This document shows positions 23,266-35,185 of a DNA stretch of 64,000 nucleotides, piece by piece; the stretch's first letter is position 1, and each line of letters starts with the position of its first letter. The notes under the pieces are model-generated. The model was not told the origin of the DNA and searched no databases. It worked only from the letters and a program-made list of their open reading frames with translations. A program made the translations under genes and the position numbers. The DNA is from Ulva prolifera (Eukaryota > Chlorophyta > Ulvophyceae > Ulvales > Ulvaceae), in contig CM041198.1 in assembly GCA_023078555.1 (NCBI GenBank), forward strand, positions 7,611,836 to 7,675,835, read 5' to 3'.

Positions 23266-23631
23266 CTAGAGCTTACGCCAGCCACAGCGGAGGCAGGACG
23301 GTGGCCGTGAAGAGGCACCATGTCGCCAGCCCAGATGCCCGTAGATGGGCTTCGGAAGGGGAAGAAGAAGGGAATTCGGTGCGTCTCGGTAGCCTTGCCA
23401 TGTCCTGTTCCAGTCGAAGCGCTGTCGTACGGTGTCGCTTCCTTTGCTTGCGATTTTCTCAGATTTGGAATACTGAACATACATGCTCTTATCCATGACT
23501 CTGAAATTGTATTTTTGGGATACACGCTCGCGCCAATAGTCGTAACCGTTTCCTGTGTCTCGCCCCTGCGCGCTAGACGCGTCGCTATACCCATCAAAGG
23601 GCACATGGGCTTTGCTCCTTGTCTTGATCAA
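23266..23631 (-). CDS. Unknown ORF fragment
   Basis: A 121-codon open frame without an ATG at its head; the first internal Met is in FRVMDKSMYVQYSKSEK. The residue mix (charged, Tyr-rich, not Ala/Pro low complexity) is unlike the random frames around it, for example GNGYDYWRERVSQKYNF and RQRFDWNRTWQGYRD. I do not recognise a family. It may be one exon of a minus-strand gene or a scrap of a mobile element. No splice partner was found. Confidence 0.2.
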   Translation of the reverse strand: MIKTRSKAHVPFDGYSDASSAQGRDTGNGYDYWRERVSQKYNFRVMDKSMYVQYSKSEKIASKGSDTVRQRFDWNRTWQGYRDAPNSLLLPLPKPIYGHLGWRHGASSRPPSCLRCGWRKL

Positions 23632-24379
23632 TAATCAGCGCTTCATTCTTTCATTGATGCTCCTGACTGCGTGCCTGCATCAAGGACGGGCCGAGGTTTG
23701 AGGATGTACTAAACGCGCACAAGTTCACTCAACATTGTGCGCGCCCTGCCGCCGCGCAACTATCCAGCGAGTGCCACTGTGATGATGCGTAGCGTTTTCT
23801 TCTTTCCATGCGTAGGGACGGGCTTGACGCTATGTGCGCAGATCTACCAGCGAGACACCTGATGCCGGTCTTTTATTTTAACGCTGACGAGTCTGATCGG
23901 TAAGCACATATTGTCATGTAACAGTACGTACATGTCAGATGTGGAATCAAGTAAGGCATGGCGTGCCTGCTGCCAATTATACGCATGGTAACAGCAATGC
24001 AGCGCACACACATTTCTGCACGAATTTGGCACCTCGCGTCGATGCATGACGACAAGAGCAACTTCAATGTTGCCATAGATATCTCTGTGTTCATGTGTAT
24101 GGTGTTGTCAGAGTGGAACGAGCACGTACGGTGTGTCGTTCCTTGTGCAGCTGGCTCACCTACAGCAACCTCCCACCGCATGATTGAATTGAGATGGATC
24201 GACGTTTTTCAGAGGTTTTGAGGTCATTTAGGTACCCGCCGTCATTGAGGTACCCGCCATGGTGGCCTCAGCAGCTCTGCTGTGATGGTGACGAGTACGT
24301 CCGGCTTCGTCGAATCAACGAAATCGGACATCTCCAGTAGCGGTGGTGTAAACATACGCCAAAGCTGGAGAATTGAATC

Positions 24380-24838
24380 ATGTTCGCTACAGTCGCCGGA
24401 TTTGTTGATGGCGTGGTAATGTTATTCAGTCATGGCCTGTGCCACCTTTGGCACGAAGCGCAATTCAACTTGCAGCACCTCGTTCCAACCATGATCGGCG
24501 TGTCGCGATGGAGGAATGGGCCCAAATGTACATGTAACCTGGTCCGGAATACTGTGCTGCATGGTCTGGATAGCACGGTCCTGATTGGTGGGTACAAGGC
24601 AGCGTATGAAATGATGCCTGGTGTAACATGGCCTGATGGGGTGCAGCAACAGCCAATACATCGACAGTGGATCCTTCAGAAATTCATACGACGAACGTTT
24701 GAATTTTGTGACCGCTTAAAACCACGCTCTCCTGAATTCGGCCACATGCACAAGTCGAGTTGGCAGCACAAAGGCTCCCAGGCTGATGCCACACACACTC
24801 CTGATCCACCGACATTCCCAGACACAACCTTGGCCTGA
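24380..24838 (+). CDS. Unknown 152-residue ORF
   Basis: A single open frame from ATG to TGA without introns, in an AT-richer patch. The N-terminal 30 residues are mildly hydrophobic (MFATVAGFVDGVVMLF). The remainder includes WHEAQFNLQHLVPTM and a Pro/His-rich end. No domain is recognised, and no neighbour or repeat supports it. It may be a chance ORF. Confidence 0.2.
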   Translation: MFATVAGFVDGVVMLFSHGLCHLWHEAQFNLQHLVPTMIGVSRWRNGPKCTCNLVRNTVLHGLDSTVLIGGYKAAYEMMPGVTWPDGVQQQPIHRQWILQKFIRRTFEFCDRLKPRSPEFGHMHKSSWQHKGSQADATHTPDPPTFPDTTLA

Positions 24839-26487
24839 TTATATCATGCTAAATTGCCCTCACCTCTACTAGGTTCAGCGTCTCGTGTGATTGCCATCAC
24901 AAGGATCACCGACATGGCGAAGCATAGCCTGATTTGCTCCATACCACCAACCCCGAGCCAATACTTGAGACCATCAGTGACAGCGTTTCATCTCTGATGC
25001 ATACGTAGAGCACAGCCACAACAGACTGATCTGTTGCGGGCATCTGGTACCTAAGGTTCAGTAGCGGATGGTGGGAAAAGCCATTGTGGCCATGTGCTCA
25101 GGCTGCACTTTCTCGTGTGGCATGCGACACACACCTGGCACTGATGCCGCCTTCCTGTGTGCCTGCATCGGCGCCAGGACATGGCATTCGATGTGGTCGT
25201 CTGCCTGGCAGGGTATCTCTAGAGATATGTGTTCACATGGGCGCATGCGACCCTCTGGTAGGTCGGTACTCTGGTAGGTGGGCGGGCATGCATGTGCATG
25301 TATGTGCCACGCGGCCACATGCTCCCACATGCTTCCACATGCTGGCTGCAACAGGCAGGTGGGGGCCCCAAACGGCACATGTGGCCCTTGCTCTTTCCGG
25401 AAGTGCGTGCGCTTGTTGGACTTGAACCATCCGAGCTGACATGGCCCCTCTGATTCTGCAGCTGCCCTGATAACATTCTAGGGTGATCTTCCCATGGGAC
25501 GGCCATACTTTTGTGGTTTTATGGGCAGCTGATCTGATTGGTGATGTCGTGCTGGCACCTCTCCTACAGCCTGCAGCAGCCATCTTGTACTCGTCAGACC
25601 TAGCCGTCGTGGTTGCTATCCAGGCTCTGCTGTTATGTGTGGCCTGCAGCTGAGTGCTGTCCCATGAGGATGGCAAAACATATTCACATGTTGCCTGGCT
25701 ACGTGGCAGATTCATGGGCAGGTGCATGGCATGGCCATGGTTGATCAAATGTCGACTGAGTCTCCCCCCGGAGTCTCAAATGCCGGTGGCCACCGTCATC
25801 CTGTTTTCTTCGGTCAGCGCGCTTAGGCAGCGGGAGGTCCGATCAGCGAAGGTCCTCGTGGATGCCTGTTGTGGGATATCCATATCTGGGGATCCAAATG
25901 TCGACTGAGCGTGGTTGGAAATTTGTTCACAGTCAATTGTGAATGGCATCTTACATCATGCTCATACAGTATCTGATCTGCCCTGTATCTGGCGTCGGTC
26001 CTGTCTTGGCTCCTATCATGTTAATGCCATGCTGTGCTCCTGATGAATCATGGTTATGTGTGCGTTTGTTTGTGGCTTTGCACTAAGCAGCTGGATGAAC
26101 GATATAACCACTGCAGAGATCTGCAGCCGCTAGGACTCAGCATCGAATATGTCAAAGGCCGTCAAGATTGCCAAACCGGGTGTGTGCATGTATGTGTCAG
26201 CCCAATACGTCTGGTGTCTGCATATGCCCAGTAATGCAAATTCGTACTGTTGCTGGCCTGGTCCAGTGATGTGGAGTTCGTGTGTGGTCAAGGTCTGGTC
26301 ATGTTTCGATCAGAGTGCTGGAGATGCCAGGTGTGGACCCCTGGCATGCACACCCTTTTAACGGACCTAGGCACTGTGGCATACAATGTGCAGCTCCCTA
26401 ATACGGTCTGCTGTCTGATTGGCTCAGAGCGTCGAGAGACCGCAACTGCCGAAAACTGATGCTTCTGTCTAGAGGTGCAGTGTATTA

Positions 26488-26540
26488 CAGCGTAGCATAG
26501 TGTAGTGCAGTGTAGTATAGTGTAGTATAGTGTAGTATTG
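26488..26540 (+). repeat. GTGTAGTATA-type tandem repeat
   Basis: Short imperfect tandem units of about 10 bp (GTGTAGTATA) repeated four to five times. Otherwise featureless. Confidence 0.75.
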
Positions 26541-27670
26541 AAATCGGTGTTTGTTTGTTCGTTGATTTGTTTCACCGATGGTCACTCGGTGGTCATGTGC
26601 ATGTGCCCCAGCTGCCCCACTGTGGGATTGCCCTAGGCTGGTTGCTGGGCATCACACCCACAGCCACCGCATATGAGTATATACGAGGGATTGGGATTTA
26701 TAATTGCATCACTCCTAGTCCACCACGCCCCTCTGCAGAAGCCTCCGCCATCAGGTCTGCCTACCTACAATACTTTGCCATGCCATTGCGGCCTCACTGT
26801 TGCTGGTGTATGCTGGCTGCTGCCAGCTGCGTGTGAACACGTGGGCTGACCTTGACCCCCTGCAACTGCATTCACACCACAAGCTGTTGCCTCTGCCACT
26901 CTTCCCCAGCTCTAGTCACTCTCTGATCCCGATAGAAGTGCGGCGGCATCCAAGAGACTTGAGGCGAGTCGAGGCGGCACGCCCAGCCGGGTCAGACAGC
27001 AGCAGCAGACACGGAACATGCAGTGATCAGCCTGCATCGCACGGGCAGTTTGTGGGATATACATGATGCTCTGCACATGGTGTCGCACATTCATCCACTG
27101 CATAGCCCGCCCTTGTTGATGGCACACATGTTCACAGCGTCCTAGGCAACCACCTGCAGCAAAAGTGAGCAGAAGTGAACACTGCAAGTGCAAACCTGCA
27201 TCTGCCGTGGACGCGTGGACGCTAGACGCTAGAGGCATGTAGACGCATGTGTATTCATGGCACGACCGGACTTGTCGCTGTTTCGGTCTGGGTTCCTGTA
27301 GAGCCATGGCCTCCGCGCCTGTCACTGCTGATGCCTCTTCCTGGTGGGCCTATGCCTGGCGTGCTGGCCTAAGGTGCTGGAGGCAGGTGTCATGACCTCG
27401 TGGCCCGGGCCGGGAAGGTGCACACACACATGCATGTGGGGCGGGGGGCTGTCTGCTCGGGGGTGGCTGTGGTGCCCTAGTTCGGGCCTGCGTTGCATGA
27501 TCCTGGGCGTTCCCTGCCGCATCGGCGTTCCAGTAGCACACACGCACTCACACGCACACATGCACAAGCACACAGCATGATATTTGGGGAGTGTGTGTGG
27601 TGGTCCTGCTGTGCGCTGTGGTCCCGCATATTGCATATTTCAGTCAGTGTTCTTGTACGTTTACCTCCCG

Positions 27671-28105
27671 GCGGTGCTGCCTGCCTCTCCAACGTTGACC
27701 TTGTGAAACAGGCTGATCTTTGTGACATGTGTGATTAGGGCCCGTGATCGAGCAGGCTTGTAGATCCCCTGGTGTCTCTCTGATGTACCCACGCACAGAC
27801 ACCACACCACACCGGCCAGGAGGTGGGGTTGATGTGTGTACACGCGTACGTGTGTGGTACAAGGACGAAGTTGGAGAGGCAGGTAGCATGCATGTGTGGG
27901 TGTGTGGGTGTGTAGGAGTGAGCAGGCATGGCATGGCATGGCGGTGCGGTTGGGACTGTGCTGGGAGGCTGCAGTAGAGGGGCTGGGATACATATCTCCT
28001 GGGATACAATCGTGTCTCGTTGTTTCTGGGGTACATTTGCGGGTGCTCTGTCGTGCGTTCCGTAGCCTTCAGTGCTACCTGCCTCTCCAACTTCGACCTT
28101 GTACC
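27671..28105. repeat. Foldback repeat with a third dispersed copy
   Basis: A 33-bp unit reading TGCTACCTGCCTCTCCAACT at its start lies at 28073-28105. Its inverted copy, with one mismatch, lies at 27856-27888, leaving a 184-bp spacer. A third, looser direct copy is at 27671-27703. This could be a small foldback element or the termini of a MITE. I found no clear target duplication. Confidence 0.6.
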
Positions 28106-30551
28106 AGACACAACGTCTCGGCCTAGACTCGAGGATCATTCTCAGTATCCCGGGCATCATGCACGTATGTAATAGTCTATGTTAAAAGATGTCAACATAC
28201 CAGACGGTGGCAGTGTGTCTCTCTTGAGTGCTGCTCGACGTGGCTGGGATGGGATGTCCGGAGAGGCTGGGATGATCAGAGAGACTGCCGTCAAGGTGCA
28301 CAGATAATGGGGTTTGGGAGTCTGATGGCTCTGTTTTGGTCGCCATCAGCTTGTCTGCATATGTCCAGCGCTATGGTGGCCTTTATGCAAGTATTTCACT
28401 GATAAGCGCGTGGGCATTCGCAAAGAAGCCAACAAATACCACCCACACTCAACTTTGGAATGCACTTAATCACGGTTCTTCGGCTGTTGAGCACAGGGCT
28501 GTTGCTGAAGAGTGCACGTGGCCGGGGCCGGCGCAGCTGCGCCGATGTGTTTGATCCCCCCTGCCCCTGGTTGGCTGGGGCATCTCTCGTGTCTAAAAGA
28601 AAGTGAGTACATCTGGATTTTCTTAGCCGTATCCTTCAGAGGACATTCACATCTCATGTGTGTTGCACAGACAAGTCGAGGCAATTTTCACTGCAGGAAC
28701 TGCATAGGAACCCAGCAATACAGCAACCACCTCAGCACAGCAGCCACCTCCTGCGCATCGGCCTTCTGTTTGGGTGCATCTGGAGCAGCAGCCATGTGTA
28801 TGTGCATCAGCTGCCTGGGGTCCTCTCTGGCGTCATATCTGCATGCAAGGGCACAGAATGGGGCAAGCATGGGGCACACATCATGATGGGCGGGCGCGGG
28901 CGGGGGCGGGCGGCTGGATGCAGCTTATGCTGTGAGTTTTAGAGCCATTGATGCTTTCTAGATCCGCATTCAAGATTCAATTCTAGATCCACGAGGCTGG
29001 AGCGGCTGCAGTGTGGCTGGGGCGGCATAGGTTCACCCAGGCGCATGGTGTTTCCATGCCATGGGTGTGTGTGCCCTTTGAGGCATCAGCATTGTTCTCA
29101 GCCCTCATCACGCTGGCGTCAGCATCACATCAGCATCAACGTCAGCATGGGCCTGAGCCGCGTCAGCAGGTCCTTCCACCAGCTGTGTCACTGGCAGACA
29201 GCAGGAACTTAGCTTGTGAAAGAAAGTAAGTAATGGCTTCTGTTTGTGCAGCAGCCGCTCTTGAGTTTAAGGGTGCTGTCCTGTACCGTACAGCTTCTTG
29301 TAGTGGGGCAGGCCAACGCCCACTGTGCACAGGAATCAGCCTCGAATTTGTCAACTACAGCAGAACGGGCAGACCGGCCACAGCGTTCCTGTGAGGTGGC
29401 TTTGCCTAGTCATGAGATGTCACCCAGCCTGAGTCAGTGAGGGAGATCACTATGGATGCCTGGGGACGTCAGAAAAAACCCTAGATACTTTTGCGACCTA
29501 GAGGGGCCTGCTGTTCGTGCAGTTGTTGGGCCAGATGGCTGCCTTGTCTGGCCTCAGTGTCCGTATGTGTGGCTGAGGGGATGGCGCCTCTTTTCACTGT
29601 ATATGCTCGATCGTGGTGGCTGTGGAGCCGGTGCAGGTGATTCTACTTGCCCCAGCGATTCAGTGTGGATACAGTGTGTATTCCAGCGGAGCATCATGGA
29701 ATGCGAGGAGGAGCATCATGGAATGCGAACGGGTCCGTGCGGGCGGGTCCGTGCAGCCCGCACAAGCATCACACACACTGTGTGAGACGGCTTTTGTAGT
29801 CTGGGATGCGCGCATACCCTCAGGGGCCCTCTTCTGTGATACACCACACAAACAGAGCAACCGGCACACCGGCACTCCAGCCTTCGTGGCAGCCGCGGCT
29901 ATCGCCATTGCAGCCAACGCATGCATATGCATGTGCGGCTGCTGCAACACCATGCCATGTCAGGCTTCAAGTCAGGACGGGGGGAGAACAAAAGTTGATG
30001 CTACTCTCCCCCGCCCGCCTACCAACCCCGACATAAAGGGAACTCCATGCGTCGTGGTGACCTCGGCGGAGGCGTTGGTCCGTTCTGTGTCGAAGAGCGC
30101 AAGTAACACGTCGTTGGGGGCTCCATGCTGACGTGGCTACGGCTCGAGATCACGCGTACGCGTAATTGCGCGAAGGGAGTTCCACTGTAAGCATACGCGT
30201 TGACTCGCGCGACGGCTCCTGTAGTGATGGTCCTTCACGCCACACGATGTTCCGGCCACGCCTGCACGCCTGCGAACACTGCAGCGCTGCGGCTGAACCG
30301 GGCTCGCCTTTGATCATCCCGGTCGGACTCGTCCCTTACATTCGTTCACGATAGTGTACACAACGTCACCGCCATGTGACTTCGTTACATTCAACCTCGT
30401 GTCTTCTTGCGCTACGCTTGCCCGGACTCGTTTGCTCTTGTGTAACTCGTTTAGCTTGTTTGATCTTCTGTAACTCTTTTGGGAGGGAAAGGGCGCGCGT
30501 GAACACACATTTGTTTATAGAAGCGTGCACGGGAATAGACAAACACCACAA

Positions 30552-30617
30552 AAGAATCTCATCCGAACCAAGCCACACACGTGGTTGTTTTCTCCCGTTC
30601 ACTCTTTTGTAACAACA
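30552..30617. repeat. Short dispersed repeat, copy 1 of 3
   Basis: It shares the block CGTTCACTCTTTTGT and an adjacent TTTCTCCC with 33297-33350 and, inverted, with 37513-37575. A flanking GAATCTCATCCGAA block is also shared but appears in the opposite relative orientation here. The family is unknown. It overlaps the stop of the minus-strand ORF at 30599-31006. Confidence 0.5.
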
Positions 30618-31006
30618 GCCACACACGCACACGGCCACGCTACATCAGCGTGAACAAACATAATGTGCCGTGGCAGGGGGCCTGTTTCAGGGCATAACGC
30701 TGTCACGGTGCCGCGGGGACGTGGTGCCTGTGACTGTGACTCATGTATCTGCTCGTTCTGGGGGAAGTGTTGTTGTGATTGTGTTGCGCGCTGTGGCACT
30801 GGCCGATGACGACGGGCCCATCGGCCTTTCCGAAGATCTTTGCCCTTGGACCACTCGACCTCGGCCACGTCGGAGCCGGGCATCAGGATTCGTGCGCGGC
30901 GGAGGATCTCGGTGCACTCCTGGTGCCACCCCTCGCCGTTGATAAATTGTTCTGCATGCGTGTCAGAATCGGCCCAATCAGAAAACCCCCTGTCCTCCAT
31001 GGCCAT
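30599..31006 (-). CDS. Candidate small protein or first exon, cut off by a hAT insertion
   Basis: A 135-residue frame on the minus strand starts MAMEDRGFSDWADSDTHAEQ and continues through GWHQECTEILRRARILMPG and VEWSKGKDLRKGRW. These acidic-amphipathic stretches look protein-like, unlike the random frames nearby. The last 60 residues are Gln/Pro/His-rich and may be read-through into non-coding sequence. The ATG falls inside the left target duplication of the hAT element at 31012-31958, so whatever lay upstream is now 947 bp away. The sequence rejoining on the other side contains a minus-strand frame ending ERLRV next to GTGAGT, which could be a splice donor. Function unknown. Confidence 0.35.
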   Translation of the reverse strand: MAMEDRGFSDWADSDTHAEQFINGEGWHQECTEILRRARILMPGSDVAEVEWSKGKDLRKGRWARRHRPVPQRATQSQQHFPQNEQIHESQSQAPRPRGTVTALCPETGPLPRHIMFVHADVAWPCACVAVVTKE

Positions 31007-31011
31007 GCCAC

Positions 31012-31958
31012 CAGTGCTCTACATCCCGCCGGAATTCCCGCTGAAATAGGGCTTTTGTATGAAAATCCCGCGACGGGCGAGCTGAAGGCAGCGGGATCGC
31101 CCGCCGAAAACGGGCTCTTAGAGCAGATGTCAGCGGGCGTAGCCCGCTGTCATCTGTACGTCTCAACGGGCTTTCCCGCTGGAATGTGCATCACGCGAGG
31201 CAAGCGAGGGCGATGTTGTGACAGCATGAGCGGAGTGAGCAAGCCTCCTTGCAAGTGAAGCGAGCGCGCTAGCTTGAGCTTGGGCAGGTCCACCCTGAGC
31301 AGCGCAAAGTGTCCTCAGGGGTACGGTGTGCTTGGTCGTCAGTGGCGCATGTATAGCATGCTAACACTCCACTGCTACGCAAATATTTGACGCTCGATCG
31401 TTCTGTAATTCAACGCTGTTTGTCTTCTTAGCTGTTTACGATGCTTCGCCGATTCGGTTTCACGGATCCAGCCCCAAAGAAACTCGATCGCGATGAGTTT
31501 GCTAGCACGTCTGGCACCCATGTAGCTGCAACAAGCTCACTTAATGATGATAATACGAATGGCGGCCCAGGATATGTAGAGGCTGCGGCCTCTGTCGAGG
31601 CTGCCGCCGATCTCGATGCAGCCAACCAACCAGCTGCAGCCACTGAGAATGCGTCGGTGACCCACCGCATGTTGTCTGCTAAGTGATCAAAGATATCAAG
31701 ATATCATAAGGTGATCAAAGATAGCAATTCGTGTTGTTATTGTCATTACTGTGTGTTTTGATTTGTGTGTATGCAATGCCTGGCACTGTGAATGGCCGAT
31801 AGTTGCACCGCAAATTATTTTTTTGCCTCCCTCTGGGATCACAGCATCGCATCAGGAAAGCCCTCTGGAAATGACAAGTTCCAGATGGGTAATGCCTCTG
31901 GGATTAGTCATTTACAGAGGGAAATCCCTCCTCCAAAAACTGGCCCTGTAGAGCAATG
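31012..31958 (+). mobile_element. hAT-type DNA transposon remnant, copy 2
   Basis: A 947-bp element with TIRs CAGTGCTCTACA... and ...TGTAGAGCAATG. It is flanked by a perfect 8-bp target duplication, CATGCCAC, at 31004-31011 and 31959-31966. The left end shares the CCCGCCGGAATTCCCGCTG-like subterminal block with copy 1 in reverse. Subterminal repeats (CAGCGGG, CCCGCTG, CAGAGGG) fill both flanks. It carries an ORF on the + strand, opposite to copy 1. Non-autonomous. Confidence 0.9.
31441..31686 (+). CDS. hAT element N-terminal protein fragment
   Basis: An 81-residue frame starting at ATG 31441, MLRRFGFTDPAPKKLDRDE, followed by FASTSGTHVAATSSLNDDN and an Ala-rich stretch, with a TAA-type end soon after. 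It aligns over its first 30 residues with the copy 1 peptide, so it is the start of the element's protein. No catalytic domain is present. It is either the remains of a longer transposase or a short accessory protein. It lies near the middle of the element. Confidence 0.6.
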   Translation: MLRRFGFTDPAPKKLDRDEFASTSGTHVAATSSLNDDNTNGGPGYVEAAASVEAAADLDAANQPAAATENASVTHRMLSAK

Positions 31959-31966
31959 CATGCCAC

Positions 31967-33132
31967 TCACGTTACTCGAAGCCGCTCAACTTGGTTTGGG
32001 TGGCCACTCCACCCGTGGATGGAGAGCCTCGAGCAGATACGTGTGGCACACTTTGCGAAGTAATTAGAGTCAAGAGACATGGCGGCAGGTGTCTTTCGCC
32101 AGATGTACCGGTGCAGCCGCTGGTGTGCTGCAAGCGGCCTGGAGATCACTGTTAACAGCGTCCCGTGACGTCAGCGTCAAGCTTACGATCTGACGGGACA
32201 TCCCGGAGAATTCCAGCATGCAGAATCTGTGGCTACATCTCCATGCATGTGATCTGTTGCGTACGTGGCGCACCCGAGCTTTCAAAACCGTTTCGGTCGT
32301 GACGCCCACGCGTTGACCTCGCTGGCCATGGCTATCACGCAGCCAACGACGTCGCCCCGAGCTTTGCTTCGTAAGAGCCTCTTACGATGAGTTCGTACCA
32401 GCCCGTTCCCCCTTGCACCAAGGCGCCTGTGCTAATACACACGCCGGCCGAAGGCAGTCGCTGACCTGTACTCCGCATGTATACATGGTACATCTTGGCT
32501 GATCATACGTGAAGCACTTGCGTGCCTGCCTCAGCAGTAGAGCTGCCTGCACATGAATGAACTCTGCGCGAGACGCTAACACGGCCAGCGCCGCCCGCTC
32601 AATCAAGAGGAAGCTCAAGCACGGCGAGGGCGTGGATTGCACAATGCCTCGCTCGTATAGCCTCTGGCGCTCTGCGGCCTGGCCGGCCCTGCATGAGATG
32701 AGGTATGCGCGCCGTGCAGAGGCCTTACTGAAGTCTCCAGCACAGCGATGCTATCCGCGCGCATGTTACGACGCCTTCAAACATGTCGCCGGCCTAGGGT
32801 TGCCCGTAGATACGTCCTCGTGAGCGCCCGAACAACCGCCGCTCTAGCCGGCGGCGGAGGCGTGACGCCCGTATCTGTGTCATGGCGCATGCATGTGGAG
32901 GCGGTACGTTCGCAGCGGCTGATGCCGACGCGCTTTGTGGCCCTGGCTTGGGCCCACCCCGAGGTCGGGAGCCAGCTGCTTCGACAGATCTCCTCGTCGT
33001 CGACACACGCGTGGATCTTTGCTCAGATGCATCATGGTGTCGCCGTATGGCAGCCGGACGGTGGCCAATACAGGACGCATCGACGTGCACACGACCTTGC
33101 GATGCTCCGCCACAACAGCGCACATGCATACA
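31967..33132. other. Flank right of hAT copy 2
   Basis: A minus-strand frame at 32149-31967 (...CATRICSRLSIHGWSGHPNQ) borders the transposon and may belong to the gene interrupted there. The rest (32.2-33.1 kb) is GC-rich, with many overlapping frames but no recognisable protein. Confidence 0.3.
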
Positions 33133-33212
33133 TGAGCCATGACTGCGTGAGTGGATTTGCGTGTGTATTCCTGGCAACGGCTCGATGCCCGGCCTCTGTC
33201 CTTTGTAACTAC
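33133..33212 (+). mobile_element. 5'-truncated LINE copy (3' tail only)
   Basis: About 80 bases match the last codons and 3' UTR of the LINE at 20504-20580, from GCCATGACTGCGTGAGTGG to CCTCTGTCCTTTGTAAC, with only a few differences. Severe 5' truncation of this kind is typical of target-primed reverse transcription. Confidence 0.85.
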
Positions 33213-33296
33213 ATGCATGAGTAAGACCCTGCCAGACTGAGGTGTTCGTGCGGTTGTAGTGTGATCCTGTGTCTGTGTGTGTGTGTGTCGCTGTTC

Positions 33297-33350
33297 ATTC
33301 GGATGCGATTCGATCTTGGGTTTGTCTTCTCTCGTTCACTCTTTTGTACT
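33297..33350. repeat. Short dispersed repeat, copy 2 of 3
   Basis: TTCGGATGCGATTC, then about 15 bases, then TTCTCTCGTTCACTCTTTTG. It matches 37513-37575 in inverse orientation along the whole length. Confidence 0.55.
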
Positions 33351-35168
33351 GCTTAGGGGATGTGTTTGTATCGCTACCGTCGGCGTCAGGCCTCCGGCAC
33401 GTTCGCGCGAAGTCCCGTGGCATATGCGTCCTGTAACATTGTTCCACGAGCAGGGTCTTGAGATGCTCCGCAGTAGCCGACAAACTTGCAAGTGAGTTTA
33501 CTGCGGCAACGCGCGCATCGCCATCGCGGTCGCCCCGCAGCCGATGGGTCGACACGGCCGATGGACGACCGCTACAGCGTCCTGTGCAGTGCGGCATTGC
33601 GGCGGCGCACGCTGTTCATGTCGATCCGGCGGCGCGTGGCTGCCTGGCATCACCGCAGTGGTCTCGTTTATTAGTGCCTACACCCGGTCTATGCCCGATC
33701 CGCTGTTGATAGCCAGCCCAGTCTCAGCCCGTTGACTCTTTCGCAGCTTCTCTGTGAACGGTGGAGGTGGAGGGCCAGGCCAGGGCAATACCCTGGCTGT
33801 GATCCCCATCTGCAGGGGAGGTAGATGCATGTCACGTGATCTTGCAGTCTGGGCAGTCAGGGTGGGTGGACGCAGTCATGACATGATGCAATTAGATTGG
33901 TCTAGGTGCTGGCCGGGTGTGTCATGATGGCTTGGTTCTCCAAGCAGGGAGTGTGTTGTGTCCTGGAGGCAGTGTGGGATGCACTGGGAAGCACTGGAAA
34001 CGCAGCACACCCCATGCATCTACATCTCAAGCTGCACCCAAACAGCAGCCCCGATCGGGCGAAAAAGTATGCCTGGCCCAGAACATAGGCTGGCTTGTGG
34101 TGGCTTGGTGTTGTTCATTGTGCCAAGCCTCTCCTAGTGCACAAAATCGCACGCAAAAGATGGCCATATCAACAGAACGGATTTTAGAGTGCTGCTAGAT
34201 CAAAACAACGGTGAGTTCAACATGACTGGATCTGCATGACCACACCAGATGTGCCACAAGGGGGCAAAAGGGTGGTGGCGGCAGTGAGATGGTGATGGTG
34301 ATGCCGCTGTGGCTCACATGCCTGAGTCTCACTCCTTGTGATGCACATATGATGTGGATCTCTCTGACCTGCTGCAAAGCAGGTGATGTGGTCATCATCA
34401 CCATCACCAAGCGTGATCACTTGCCAGCAACTCACTCCCTGTGTTGCCCATATGATGAAGATATCTCTAGCCTGCTCGGAACTCACCACTCCGTTGTGCA
34501 TTCTCTTGGTACCATGTGTAGTAGATCTCTTACCTACCTGGTGTTATCCATGCATGTACAACAGCACCTACCTATGCTAGGAGTGCCCCTAGGTGTGCAT
34601 TACCTAGCCACCAAACACCGAGGCCGCCTGTACCCTTGAAACTCACAGAGGCCGGCCGGCTGCTTCAGATTCACTTGACTTGAGTGGCCGGTTTTGACCT
34701 GCCTGTCCTGACCTGCCTGTCCTGACCCACAATGTGAAGCCAGCTCCAGTCTCAGCAGTACATGTCTTGGTTGTTGATCTCAGCAGCACATATCTTGATT
34801 CTGCAGTGGTGTCTAGGGTGGTGGTTGCTACCAGTGCAGCAAGCCCGCCCTCAGGTAACTGTCTGGCAGTGTATCAACTGGTTGCACTGCATTTACATAC
34901 GCACTGTGAACACCCCGTGTCACTGCACGTGCCTTTATCATTGCCTTACCCTTGACACAGGGTCATATTCCATCTTTTCAGGCCTGGCTCCACTGTTACT
35001 GATCTGGGACTGGTGGCCTGAACTGGCGCTCAGGGCCAGAGGGCCACGCCATCCACAGATCCAGAGCCAGAGCGAGCCATGGAGCCTTGTCCTTCGTCTG
35101 CTGTCTGCTGTCTGTGGTGTAGGCTGCTCTTGAACTCTGGAAGCTGCTCTTGAACTCTGGTATGGGGT

Positions 35169-35185
35169 GGGGGGGGGGGGGGGGG
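35169..35185 (+). repeat. G17 homopolymer
   Basis: An uninterrupted run of 17 G upstream of the kinase gene. Confidence 0.9.

Larger units (their letters stand above)
20601..31003. other. About 10 kb without a confident gene
   Basis: This holds scattered short repeats and a few weak ORFs listed separately. Other candidates judged too weak for their own entry are a frame from ATG at 21163 (MAGTVGAASAMAHAWGE, then a possible donor-free end near 21260) and a frame ending at 21787 with a Cys/Trp-rich segment (CKDAVMWWMYHCINCR). These could be exons of one small unknown gene. GTGTAGTATA-type microsatellite, foldback repeats and GT/CA-rich tracts lie between 26.4 and 28.2 kb. No RNA gene was recognised. 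Confidence 0.4.
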
